In this document: piece after piece, positions 27,271-34,730 of the stretch | Layout: each line of letters begins with the position of its first letter | How positions within the stretch are numbered: position 1 is the first letter of the stretch | From: Lachnospiraceae bacterium | GTDB taxonomy: Bacteria > Bacillota > Clostridia > Lachnospirales > Lachnospiraceae | Direction: 5' to 3' | DNA length: 64,000 nucleotides | NCBI GenBank assembly: GCA_021203305.1 | Contig: JAJQBK010000002.1 | Span: forward strand, 1 to 64,000 | Program-made: the position numbers and the translations under genes | Notes under the pieces: model-generated | Databases searched by the model: none | What the model saw: the letters and a program-made list of their open reading frames with translations, nothing else | Told to the model about the DNA's origin: nothing

Positions 27271-29256
27271 TTAATCCTGAAGGACGTGATAAATGATCTC
27301 CATAAAGGCCGCCGCCGAGACGGGCTTCGTCACATAATCAGCCGCGCCGGAGCGGTGAACCTTCTCGATGGTCTCTTTTTCCTTGTCCTCCGTCATGAGA
27401 ATGACAGGCGCCCTGCTGACCTTCTGAATCTCTGTAAGGAGTTCAAAGCCGCTCCCGTCGGGCAGCGCCACATTCAGGGCGATCACATGATATTCCATGT
27501 CATCCGGTTTCAAAAGCGTCAGCGCCTCCTGCCCGGTGGAGACCGCCTCCACCTGGTACAGGGGCTCGTCCTCAAAGATTCTGCGGACCATCTCTGTCAG
27601 CGCCGGATCATCATCCACCACCAGAATCCTTCTCGTCTCATTCTCCTCCTGCCGCATCTGATACTCCGTGTCCTCATCGATCATCTGCAGCATAATATCC
27701 GCGATGGCGGGGTCAAACTGGGTTCCCTTTCCCTTCTCAATTTCCGACCTCACCACCTCCTGCGGCAGCGCCTTCCTGTAGCTTCTGTCCGAAGCCATGG
27801 CGTCGTAAGCGTCAGCCACGCCGATGATCCTGGAGACCTCCGGGATGCTTTCCCCGGAAAGCCCATTGGGATAGCCCTTCCCGTCATATCTCTCATGGTG
27901 GTACTTGGCCGCCATGGAATAAGCGGGGAATTCGGTGATTCCCTTCAGAATATGATATCCCGCCCCCGGATGGAGCTTGATCATGTCATATTCCTCGTCC
28001 GTGAGTTTGCCGGGTTTATTGATGATCTCGCCGGGAACACGGATTTTTCCCACGTCATGCACCAGGCCCGCGTTGTAAATCTCAGCCTGCTCCTCCTCAT
28101 TTTTCCCCATGCGTCTGGCAATCTCCCGGCTGTAGCGCGCCACCCGGACGGAATGTCCCTCCGTATATTGATCCTTGGCGTCGATGGTCTTGGAGACGAC
28201 CTCCAGCGTGGCCTCATACAGATCGTCCAGCCTCCGGTATCCCTCCATCACTTCCTCATTATAAGCCCTGATGTTTCTCTGGGATATGGTACAGAAAACA
28301 ATGATCATGGCAAGCACCAGCAAAAGCAGCAGCAGACATCTGCTTGAAATTCCGATCACGCTGCTGTAAAGGTCGCTGGTATGAATGATCATCACCGTGT
28401 ACCAGGAGCTTCCCACCTCATCGGAAAATACCAGACAGCTTACTCCATCAATCTCTGCGGTAAAGGTTTCCCCGAGATTTGCGGAAATCTGTTCCAGAAT
28501 CCCCGCCATCTCCTCATCCTCGCTGTAATCCTTTCCCTTCTCTCCCGAATCCGTGTGCGCCAGCACCAGACCGTCGCCGCTGACGATAAAGCCGTACCCG
28601 CAGTCGTCCAGGTTGATATTTGCCGTCACCATATCAAGCGAATCCAGAGACACGTCCAGCGAAGCCACACTGATCCCGTCGTTTAACAGGCAGCAGACGG
28701 AGATAATCACCTGCTCTGTCATAACGTCAAAGTAAGGTTCCGTGATCACCGGCTCTCCTTCCCCCGCTAACGCCGCCAGATACCAGTCCCTTTCCACGGG
28801 TACATAATCCTCCCCGGGCTCCCATAAAAGCCCGTCCAGATATTCGCCGCCGATCCAGCCGTAGACCGCGGTATAGCTTGCATCGATCTCCGCCTGATAG
28901 AATTCCGTCTCATTGACCAGATATTCCAGAAGCTCCTCCTGAGAGTCGCCCCTCTCCATCATCAGGTTCAGGGTGGCGGCCGTAATGCTCAGCGTATCCA
29001 TACTCCTGGTGAGAAAATCCTCCACCTGCTGGGACTGCTGCCTGAGCGCGCTTTCCCCCAGCGCCCTCCTGTTGGAAATGGTCATCTGAAAAAAACTGAA
29101 TATGGTATATCCCATAAGCGCCAGCAGGGCGATCACGCAAAAGGCGATGGTCACCGGATACAGGGCTTTCATCCTCTGATATCGCTCGTTCCCCTCGTAA
29201 ACGCGCCCCGACAGGGCCGCTTTTTCCTTCTCTGATTCTTTTAACTTATCCGTCAT
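27271..29256 (-). CDS. Cache / HD-GYP / receiver protein, c-di-GMP phosphodiesterase
   Basis: A 661-residue membrane protein. Two helices (about 35-57 and 300-325) flank an extracellular dCache-like sensor (YLDGLLWEPGEDYVPVERDW and DVSLDSLDM). The cytoplasmic HD-GYP domain is complete: EGHSVRVARYSREIARRMG, LVHDVGKI (HD), LHPGAGYHIL, YHHERYDGKGYPNGL (HHExxDGxGYP) and ADAYDAM. It should hydrolyse c-di-GMP. The C-terminal receiver has VVDDDP and VTKP, but the phosphoacceptor Asp is replaced by Asn (ALNVALPDG, about residue 595), so it is probably not phosphorylated. The start is ATG 29256; its AGGTGA overlaps the S26 peptidase stop. It sits two genes upstream of pelD, whose ligand it would remove. 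Confidence 0.92.
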   Translation of the reverse strand: MTDKLKESEKEKAALSGRVYEGNERYQRMKALYPVTIAFCVIALLALMGYTIFSFFQMTISNRRALGESALRQQSQQVEDFLTRSMDTLSITAATLNLMMERGDSQEELLEYLVNETEFYQAEIDASYTAVYGWIGGEYLDGLLWEPGEDYVPVERDWYLAALAGEGEPVITEPYFDVMTEQVIISVCCLLNDGISVASLDVSLDSLDMVTANINLDDCGYGFIVSGDGLVLAHTDSGEKGKDYSEDEEMAGILEQISANLGETFTAEIDGVSCLVFSDEVGSSWYTVMIIHTSDLYSSVIGISSRCLLLLLLVLAMIIVFCTISQRNIRAYNEEVMEGYRRLDDLYEATLEVVSKTIDAKDQYTEGHSVRVARYSREIARRMGKNEEEQAEIYNAGLVHDVGKIRVPGEIINKPGKLTDEEYDMIKLHPGAGYHILKGITEFPAYSMAAKYHHERYDGKGYPNGLSGESIPEVSRIIGVADAYDAMASDRSYRKALPQEVVRSEIEKGKGTQFDPAIADIMLQMIDEDTEYQMRQEENETRRILVVDDDPALTEMVRRIFEDEPLYQVEAVSTGQEALTLLKPDDMEYHVIALNVALPDGSGFELLTEIQKVSRAPVILMTEDKEKETIEKVHRSGAADYVTKPVSAAAFMEIIYHVLQD

Positions 29257-29263
29257 AAACAAT

Positions 29264-29686
29264 TCACCTGCGCAAAAGCGCCCGCAGCAGCCTGCGGACC
29301 GGCATCAGCTCCATCCACACAAAGCTTAACAGCCTGTAAACCGGATTCCGGACAGACACCCTGCGCCCCTTTCTGACAAAGGCGGCCAGCACGCCGATCA
29401 CCTGCTCCGGCTTCAGGGGGCCCTCCACCTGCGTCTGATTGTCCCCCGCAAAATATAGTCCTTCCGCCCTCCTGCGCCTCAGGCGGTGCAGGACCAGCAT
29501 CCCCCCTTCTCTCCTGTACAGAACCACATCCCCCGGCCGCAGCTTCCCAGGATCCGCGGGAACAATCACCGCCTCATCCCTGCCGGGGATAAACAGAGGG
29601 TACATACTGTAGCCCCGGGGGGAAATCTGTACTGCCTTCCCCTCGGACAGCAGCTTCGCAATGTCCTTTTTCCCCTCCTGTTCCAT
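29264..29686 (-). CDS. S24/S26 family signal-peptidase-like protease
   Basis: A 140-residue serine protease related to SipW-like signal peptidases. The nucleophile motif is SPRGYSMYPLFIPGRDE (Ser about residue 27), followed by LRPGDVVLYRREGGMLVLHRL with a histidine where archaeal/SipW-type enzymes carry the base, and YFAGDNQTQ. No N-terminal helix is seen; a hydrophobic, basic C-terminus may hold it at the membrane. The start is ATG 29686 after GGGAG; frame-open sequence to 29734 lacks a site. It is the first gene of the operon reaching toward pelD. With PqqD and the ABC exporter it would suit leader removal from the GVYAxSG precursors. Confidence 0.82.
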   Translation of the reverse strand: MEQEGKKDIAKLLSEGKAVQISPRGYSMYPLFIPGRDEAVIVPADPGKLRPGDVVLYRREGGMLVLHRLRRRRAEGLYFAGDNQTQVEGPLKPEQVIGVLAAFVRKGRRVSVRNPVYRLLSFVWMELMPVRRLLRALLRR

Positions 29687-29991
29687 GGCCTGTCTCCCGT
29701 TTGGCCGCCTCTTCCACTCAAAATATCCGCACATAAGATCCTTTGGTCCGCAGATTATAATACTGGATTTTCCTTTCCGGCAGCCGAATATATCTTACAT
29801 CTTTTCAGTAATTACATCAACACTTTTTCTGAATTTCTCTCGCTCTCTGAAGTATTTTTTGTGATTTTTTTGTCATTATCATACAGTTTCAAAGGGCCGG
29901 AACGTTGACGGTTTTGTAAATATTTGGTACAATGTGTCCGCCGCGGTCACAGTCTCATGTAAAAAATGACCTGCCGGGAAGGGAGCAAACC
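29687..29991. other. Divergent promoter region
   Basis: About 305 bases between the S26 peptidase and the PqqD-HPrK gene. For the minus strand a TATAAT lies at 29754-29759, but no good -35 is present, so an activator or alternative sigma factor may be needed. The plus-strand promoter is listed separately. I saw no c-di-GMP riboswitch core here. Confidence 0.5.
29905..29933 (+). promoter_or_regulatory. Promoter of the PqqD-HPrK fusion gene
   Basis: TTGACG (29905-29910) and TACAAT (29928-29933) with a 17-base spacer. Transcription would start near 29940, about 50 bases before the ATG. Confidence 0.72.
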
Positions 29992-31527
29992 ATGAAGCCC
30001 GCAGAAAACTTTTCCCTGCAATATTTATCAGACATCCCCTATCTCCTGCCCTGCGGCCAGGCCATCGCCGACCGCAAAAGAGGGCTTCGGCTCAATGAGA
30101 CCGGCGCTTTTCTCTGGACGGCATTGCAGGAGACTACAGACAGAGAGGCGCTACTTGCCCGGCTGGCCGCCCATTATGACGCGGTTTCAGAGGAGATGAG
30201 CCGCCTTGAAGAGGATCTGTCCGCTTTTCTCTCACAGCTTCACGCGCATGGACTGCTGACGGAGGACAAGTTTGCGGACTCTCCGCATAATCTTGAAAAC
30301 AATCACGCGAATTCTCTGCACAACCTCGAAGACAGACCCTCGGACTCTTTGCATAATCCCGAAAACAGTCACGCGGACTCTCCGCATAATCCCGAAAACA
30401 GTCCTGTGGACTTACCGACAGTTTCTCATGCTGTTCCCGCAAATTCATCCATCACCGGGAAAATTCTGCGCATCGGTGGGGAGCGAATCAGGATTCAGGC
30501 TCCCGCAGAGCTTTTTAACGACGCCCTGCTCGCCTTTCAGGAGGAGGAAACCGCGGTGTTCGGCTCTGACTTTGATCTGAGGGGAGCTTCAGCGTCCGGC
30601 TCTGGCTTTAATCTGAGGGGAGCTTCAGCGTCCGGCTCTGGCTTTAAGCTGAGGGGAGCTTCAGCGTCCGGCTCTGACTTTGATCTGAAGACAACTGCGG
30701 CGTCCACCCTTGTCTGTGATCTGGAGGTCACTGTGTCCTCACTGTCCGAAGTCTCCGGCGATTCCGAGACGTCTGCTTCCTCGCCCTCCATCCTGCATAA
30801 GGACGCTTCAGCCCACCGCGTCTGTCTGCTGAAGGATCCACAGCTGTGTGTAACTGAGGATGAAAGCACCTATTATTTCTCTTTCCCCTCCGCGCAGCAG
30901 CTTCCATACGGAGAAATCGGCAAAGACGGCTCCCGCGCCGCGTTTTATTATCGCTTCGCCGGCCTCGGCGCCGACTTTCCCTCAGAAACTCTCAAAGAAG
31001 AATTATTTCATTCCCTTCGTCTGGCCTTTCTCTATCATGCGCAGAAAAAGGGTCTGTTTGCCATCCACTCCGCGTCCATTCTCTATCAGGGAAAGGCATG
31101 GCTGTTTTCCGGCCACTCCGGCATGGGCAAATCCACCCATGCCCGGCTGTGGACACAGCTGTATGAAACACCCCAGCTCAACGGAGATCTGAATCTGCTT
31201 GCCGTCACTCCGGAGGGTCCCATGGTCTACGGGATGCCCTGGTGCGGCACCTCCGGAATCTACACTGACCAGACCTATCCTCTGGGCGGCGTCATTTTGC
31301 TGAAGCAGGACCGGCAGGACTTCTGCGAGGAGCTTTCCCCCGACAAAAAGACGCTGCTTTTATCACAGCGCCTGATTTCCCCCGCCTGGACGGAAGAGCT
31401 TCTGTCCCTCAATTTAAGGTTCACAGACCAGCTGAAGGATCGGATTCCGGTCTGCCGTCTGCACTGCACCAAAGAGTCCTCCGCCGCCGAAACCATGAAA
31501 AACTGGATTGACCGGCAGCCATTCTGA
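29992..31527 (+). CDS. PqqD domain fused to HPr-kinase-like domain
   Basis: A 511-residue fusion. Residues about 10-95 are PqqD-like (LPCGQAIADRKRGLRLNETGAFLW; SAFLSQLHAHGLL). A low-complexity linker of two tandem repeat arrays follows (11-residue and 12-residue units, about residues 97-140 and 190-240). The C-terminal 200 residues form the HPr kinase / PEPCK-like domain with Walker A FSGHSGMGKSTHARLW and NGDLNLLAV as the metal-binding strand. Such kinases occur in peptide clusters, where some lasso-peptide relatives phosphorylate the peptide; here a kinase acting on the GVYAxSG proteins is inference. The ATG at 29992 follows GGGAG; the frame extends upstream to 29932 but overlaps the promoter. 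It is convergent with the ABC exporter gene. Confidence 0.85.
   Translation: MKPAENFSLQYLSDIPYLLPCGQAIADRKRGLRLNETGAFLWTALQETTDREALLARLAAHYDAVSEEMSRLEEDLSAFLSQLHAHGLLTEDKFADSPHNLENNHANSLHNLEDRPSDSLHNPENSHADSPHNPENSPVDLPTVSHAVPANSSITGKILRIGGERIRIQAPAELFNDALLAFQEEETAVFGSDFDLRGASASGSGFNLRGASASGSGFKLRGASASGSDFDLKTTAASTLVCDLEVTVSSLSEVSGDSETSASSPSILHKDASAHRVCLLKDPQLCVTEDESTYYFSFPSAQQLPYGEIGKDGSRAAFYYRFAGLGADFPSETLKEELFHSLRLAFLYHAQKKGLFAIHSASILYQGKAWLFSGHSGMGKSTHARLWTQLYETPQLNGDLNLLAVTPEGPMVYGMPWCGTSGIYTDQTYPLGGVILLKQDRQDFCEELSPDKKTLLLSQRLISPAWTEELLSLNLRFTDQLKDRIPVCRLHCTKESSAAETMKNWIDRQPF
30280..30411. repeat. Four 33-bp in-frame repeats in the PqqD-HPrK linker
   Basis: Four units at 30280, 30313, 30346 and 30379 encode variants of SPHNLENNHAN (11 residues). 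They are degenerate, with phase kept. Confidence 0.85.
30562..30705. repeat. Four 36-bp in-frame repeats in the PqqD-HPrK linker
   Basis: Units at 30562, 30598, 30634 and 30670 encode variants of GSDFDLRGASAS (12 residues). The first three are almost identical, the fourth is degenerate, which suggests recent expansion by slippage or unequal exchange. Confidence 0.9.
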
Positions 31528-31591
31528 CCTCGGCCCCGATCCTTTAACCTTTCCTCCCCGCCCGGTAATGGGCTGGCGATGTATTCTCCCC

Positions 31592-33451
31592 TCAAAAATC
31601 CAGTATCATCTTGCGGATCTCTTCCTCTGACAGAACCCTGCACTGCCTGTCTTCAATGGCGTAGACCCGGCAGCAGAGGGAGAGCACAGTGGGCCGGTGG
31701 GTGGTCACAATGCAGGTGCGGGGAGATTTATCCCCGCTGATTCCGCGAAGCACCTTTCTCTCCGTGGCCACATCCAGCGCCGAGGTAGCTTCATCCAGCA
31801 GCAGGATGGGTGCCTTTCTGATCAACGCCCTGGCAATGGACAGCCGTTGGGCCTGCCCCTCCGAAAAGCCGCCGCCCCTTTCCTTGATTTCACTGTAAAT
31901 GCCATCCGGCAGTTTCTCTACAAAGTCCCAGGCACAGGCTTCCTTCAATGCCTCCACAATCTCCTCGTCCGACACGTCCGGCCTGACGCTGCGCATATTC
32001 TCCGCGATGGTCCCGGAAAACATGGTATTTCCCTGTGGCACATAGGAAAACAGCTGTCTCGCCGCCGGGGAAAGGGCGATTCTGTCGCCTTTCACATCTG
32101 CCCGGTTCTCCTTCTCAGGAGAGCCCTGTTCCCTCCGGGCGGCTTCCCCGTTCTCACCCCCGTCAGGGCATATCTCTCCCTGCGTCTCTCCTCCGCAAAA
32201 ATAGGCTTCCCCGCCCTGCAGCGGCATCAGCGCCAGCAGCAGGCGCATCATGGTCGTCTTTCCCTCCCCGGAGGGACCTACCAGGGCAATAATCTCATGA
32301 GGCTGCACATAAAAGCTGGCGCCATCAAAGACCTTTGTCCCTGTCTTATACGTATATGCCGCCTCATTCACATACAGGCTGACGCCGCTGTCCCGGTACT
32401 TTTCGCAGAACGCTTCCACCTCGGGCGCATCGGCGTAATCCTCCCTCGGCATCTCCACAATGTCCATCAGACGCCCGGCGGATGTGGTCAGCCCGATGGC
32501 CGTGGGCACCAGAGAGGTGATATTGTGAAGCGCCCCTGTCAGCGTCCCCGAAAGGGACAGAAACATGGTCATGGTGCCGTATGTAATCACGCCGCTCCAG
32601 ACCCGGTAAATTCCCCAGCCATAGGAAAAATAAGACACCGCCAGACCAACCGTTGTCAGAATCAGAGATGTCCACACCGACATCTTCTTGAAGTCCAGCT
32701 TCATCTCTATGTAATCCTTCTGCAGCTGTTTTAAGCGCTGCACATAGAGAGAAATCAGGCCAAAGGCCTTGATGGTCTGGATATTGGAGAAAGCCTCCTG
32801 ATTGAAGCCGGACATTTTGGCGCTCATGGCGGCGCTGCGCTTATTGTTGTTGACCATGCGGTTCATCAGCGTCCGGGATAAAAGCAGACTGACTGGCATC
32901 CCCAGAAAGGCGAACACCGCAAAGGTCCAGTCGTAATAAATCACCATGGCAAAGGCGCTGAAAAAGCGGAAGAAATAGATGATCGCGTTGGGGATAAAGC
33001 TTAAGACCCCGCTGGAAATCTGGGAGGCGTCCGAGCTCCACCGGGTCAGCAGATCCCCCGTATGATAATTGGTCAGCGATTCCCAGTCCGTCACCAGAAT
33101 CTTCTCAAAAATCTCCGCCTTGATCTCCGTATCCACCTTCATGCTGATCCAGCTGGAGGCGTAATCGGATATCAGATTCATCACCGACATCCCCACATTC
33201 AGGCCGATCATCATGGCAAAGGTGGAGACCAGCTCCCCCGCGTTATGACCGGTAATGATATCCACCAGATCCCGGGACACCAGGCTGGAGGCCAGAGAAA
33301 CCACCGTGCTGGTCAGCCCCAGCAGGGTATAAAAGATCATGGCCTTCCAATAGCGTCTGGCGTAGCCGTAGATCCATCTTGTCTGCGCGATCATTTCCTG
33401 CAGACGGCCGGCTCTGATTCTATCGATGTAAAACAGCAGCTTTTCTCTCAT
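31592..33451 (-). CDS. ABC exporter (fused permease and ATPase)
   Basis: A 619-residue half-transporter with six membrane helices (about 30-320) and a C-terminal ATPase. Walker A is VGPSGEGKTT, Walker B is ILLLDEATSALD, the switch histidine is in TTHRPT. The signature motif reads FSEGQ instead of LSGGQ. An insertion of about 45 residues (rich in Gly, Glu and charged residues) sits after the Walker A segment. There is no C39 peptidase domain, so a separate protease must cut any exported leader, which the S26 peptidase could do. The start is ATG 33451, 7 bases after AGGAG. It lies downstream of the two precursor genes, behind a terminator, and should export them. Confidence 0.88.
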   Translation of the reverse strand: MREKLLFYIDRIRAGRLQEMIAQTRWIYGYARRYWKAMIFYTLLGLTSTVVSLASSLVSRDLVDIITGHNAGELVSTFAMMIGLNVGMSVMNLISDYASSWISMKVDTEIKAEIFEKILVTDWESLTNYHTGDLLTRWSSDASQISSGVLSFIPNAIIYFFRFFSAFAMVIYYDWTFAVFAFLGMPVSLLLSRTLMNRMVNNNKRSAAMSAKMSGFNQEAFSNIQTIKAFGLISLYVQRLKQLQKDYIEMKLDFKKMSVWTSLILTTVGLAVSYFSYGWGIYRVWSGVITYGTMTMFLSLSGTLTGALHNITSLVPTAIGLTTSAGRLMDIVEMPREDYADAPEVEAFCEKYRDSGVSLYVNEAAYTYKTGTKVFDGASFYVQPHEIIALVGPSGEGKTTMMRLLLALMPLQGGEAYFCGGETQGEICPDGGENGEAARREQGSPEKENRADVKGDRIALSPAARQLFSYVPQGNTMFSGTIAENMRSVRPDVSDEEIVEALKEACAWDFVEKLPDGIYSEIKERGGGFSEGQAQRLSIARALIRKAPILLLDEATSALDVATERKVLRGISGDKSPRTCIVTTHRPTVLSLCCRVYAIEDRQCRVLSEEEIRKMILDF

Positions 33452-33533
33452 ATACATTCTCCTGCGGTATTTTTCCAACTGCCAGGCAAACTCACGATCT
33501 GCAGCATCCCGCCTCGTCCATAACCCACATACC

Positions 33534-33563
33534 AAAAATCCGGCGCATGAAAACATACGCCGG
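33534..33563 (-). terminator. Terminator between precursor genes and ABC exporter
   Basis: On the minus strand the stem CCGGCGTATG / CATGCGCCGG (one G-U pair) with a TTTT loop is followed by ATTTTTGG. It lies about 58 bases after the stop of the 144-residue precursor and 83 bases before the exporter start. Partial read-through would give much precursor and little exporter. Confidence 0.8.
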
Positions 33564-33620
33564 AAATGGACTCAACCTTCACCGTCTTTCTGCAGAGCAC
33601 TCTTACTTGTCTGCAATTTA

Positions 33621-34055
33621 TCAATCATAACCACCCTGTACATTCGTTGAATGCTGACACGTCACCGTATAGCCTGTAACAGAAAGTGCTTTTGTAGTCG
33701 CCTCGTCACCCGTAGACGCCCAGATCTTAAATGTAACGGTATCACCTGAATTATACGCATTCGCAAGCAAATCACGTGTAACTGTAATCGTAGTTCCGCT
33801 GAGCGAAGAAGCAAACTCCGAATAGGCATCAGAAAGTGAATAACTAAAGGTGACAGTGCAGGTAACTGAACTCGATATGTGTACAACTGAAGCAGAATGA
33901 ATCAATTTCACTTCAAAAATATGGTGCGACCCGTTCCAATCCTGAACGGAATACACATCCATTGTCCAGCAGTCTGTTGCTCCACTGGCCGCGTACACGC
34001 CCTCTGCCAGCTCCTCGTTGGCCAGTACAACCGGCCGTTCATAATTTCCTTTCAT
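33621..34055 (-). CDS. Precursor-like secreted protein 1 (EELAEGVYAASG leader)
   Basis: A 144-residue protein whose first 25 residues match those of its neighbour: it begins MKGNYERPVVLANEELAEG and then VYAASG. After this the sequence changes to a Ser/Thr/Val-rich beta-type domain with three cysteines (DCWTMD, VTCTVTF, TVTCQHS). There is no classical hydrophobic signal peptide, so the conserved N-terminus looks like a recognition leader. V-Y-A fits the -3/-1 rule for a signal-peptidase-type cut. GGGGG lies 8 bases upstream of the ATG. It is transcribed from the promoter at 34583 together with precursor 2. Function of the mature product is unknown; a bacteriocin, surface or signalling peptide is possible. 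Confidence 0.75.
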   Translation of the reverse strand: MKGNYERPVVLANEELAEGVYAASGATDCWTMDVYSVQDWNGSHHIFEVKLIHSASVVHISSSVTCTVTFSYSLSDAYSEFASSLSGTTITVTRDLLANAYNSGDTVTFKIWASTGDEATTKALSVTGYTVTCQHSTNVQGGYD

Positions 34056-34119
34056 TTTGGATACCCCCTTGATTTCTTAAATTTTCATTCTGACTTATGT
34101 ATCGCTGCCAAAACTCCGG

Positions 34120-34139
34120 AAAAACAGTTGTAATAACTG
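34120..34139 (-). terminator. Weak hairpin between the two precursor genes
   Basis: CAGTT / AACTG with a 5-base loop followed by TTTTT on the minus strand. The stem is only 5 bp, so it would at most reduce transcription into precursor 1. Confidence 0.4.
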
Positions 34140-34169
34140 CACCAGCCTTCCGTCCCCGGGATATTCATA

Positions 34170-34529
34170 TCAGCCGCAGTCAAAATCAGTTACCGGGTCA
34201 TCCGGTCCGTAACCCTTTCGCTCCCAGGTCGGCTGATAGTATCCGATATCGCTCTCATAACTGGACGCATATCCTGACTCAACGTAATCTGTCAGCAGTC
34301 CACAGCCATTAGATCTGTAAGCGCGGCATCCCAGACAACCATAATTGTACTTATATCCCGGTGTTCCGTTGCTCCAATCATACGTAGCAGCCTGCCAGAC
34401 CCAATTCATGTAAACACTCTCACACTTCACAGTACCCGAATCCGAAGACACTCCGCTGGACGCGTAAACCCCTTCCGCCAGCTCCTCATTATCAAGCACT
34501 ACCGGCTTTTCATACCTCTCCATACCCAT
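34170..34529 (-). CDS. Precursor-like secreted protein 2 (EELAEGVYASSG leader)
   Basis: A 119-residue protein with leader MGMERYEKPVVLDNEELAEG then VYASSG, differing from precursor 1 at only a few leader positions. The remaining 90 or so residues are unrelated to precursor 1: rich in Tyr, Gly, Ser and Trp with five cysteines (VKCES, GCLGC, NGCG and the last-but-one residue). The composition suggests a small secreted, possibly disulfide- or otherwise modified product. The start is taken as ATG 34529, with AGGA 8 bases upstream; ATG 34523 is also possible. It is the first gene behind a near-consensus promoter, as expected for an abundant peptide. Confidence 0.75.
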   Translation of the reverse strand: MGMERYEKPVVLDNEELAEGVYASSGVSSDSGTVKCESVYMNWVWQAATYDWSNGTPGYKYNYGCLGCRAYRSNGCGLLTDYVESGYASSYESDIGYYQPTWERKGYGPDDPVTDFDCG

Positions 34530-34582
34530 ACCTTCTTTCCTTTGATAAGCCCCCTCGTTCACCCGCAGCTTTTGTACCTTTT

Positions 34583-34611
34583 ATTGTAGTAATTTTCCCC
34601 CAATATGTCAA
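34583..34611 (-). promoter_or_regulatory. Strong promoter of the precursor operon
   Basis: TTGACA (34606-34611), a 17-base spacer, and TACAAT (34583-34588) on the minus strand, about 45 bases upstream of precursor 2. It is the best sigma-A match in this part of the window. Confidence 0.82.
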
Positions 34612-34730
34612 CCACAAATTTCACATTTTCAATACATTTTCCGGCACTTTTTCCATTGGAAAACGGCATTATTCACAGCCTTCCTTCGCCGGATCATCCT
34701 TCCTTCGGCGTACCGGCATCCGCGGGGCTC

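Noticed and set aside
29687..29991. c-di-GMP riboswitch upstream of the Pel run or the GGDEF/EAL genes
   Set aside because: No GEMM core was recognised here or at 38558-38889; control seems to be at the protein level through PelD.
30562..30705. CRISPR-like array
   Set aside because: Units are contiguous without spacers and stay in frame inside a coding gene. The 50184-50317 and 22080-22295 arrays were rejected as CRISPR for the same reason of missing spacers.
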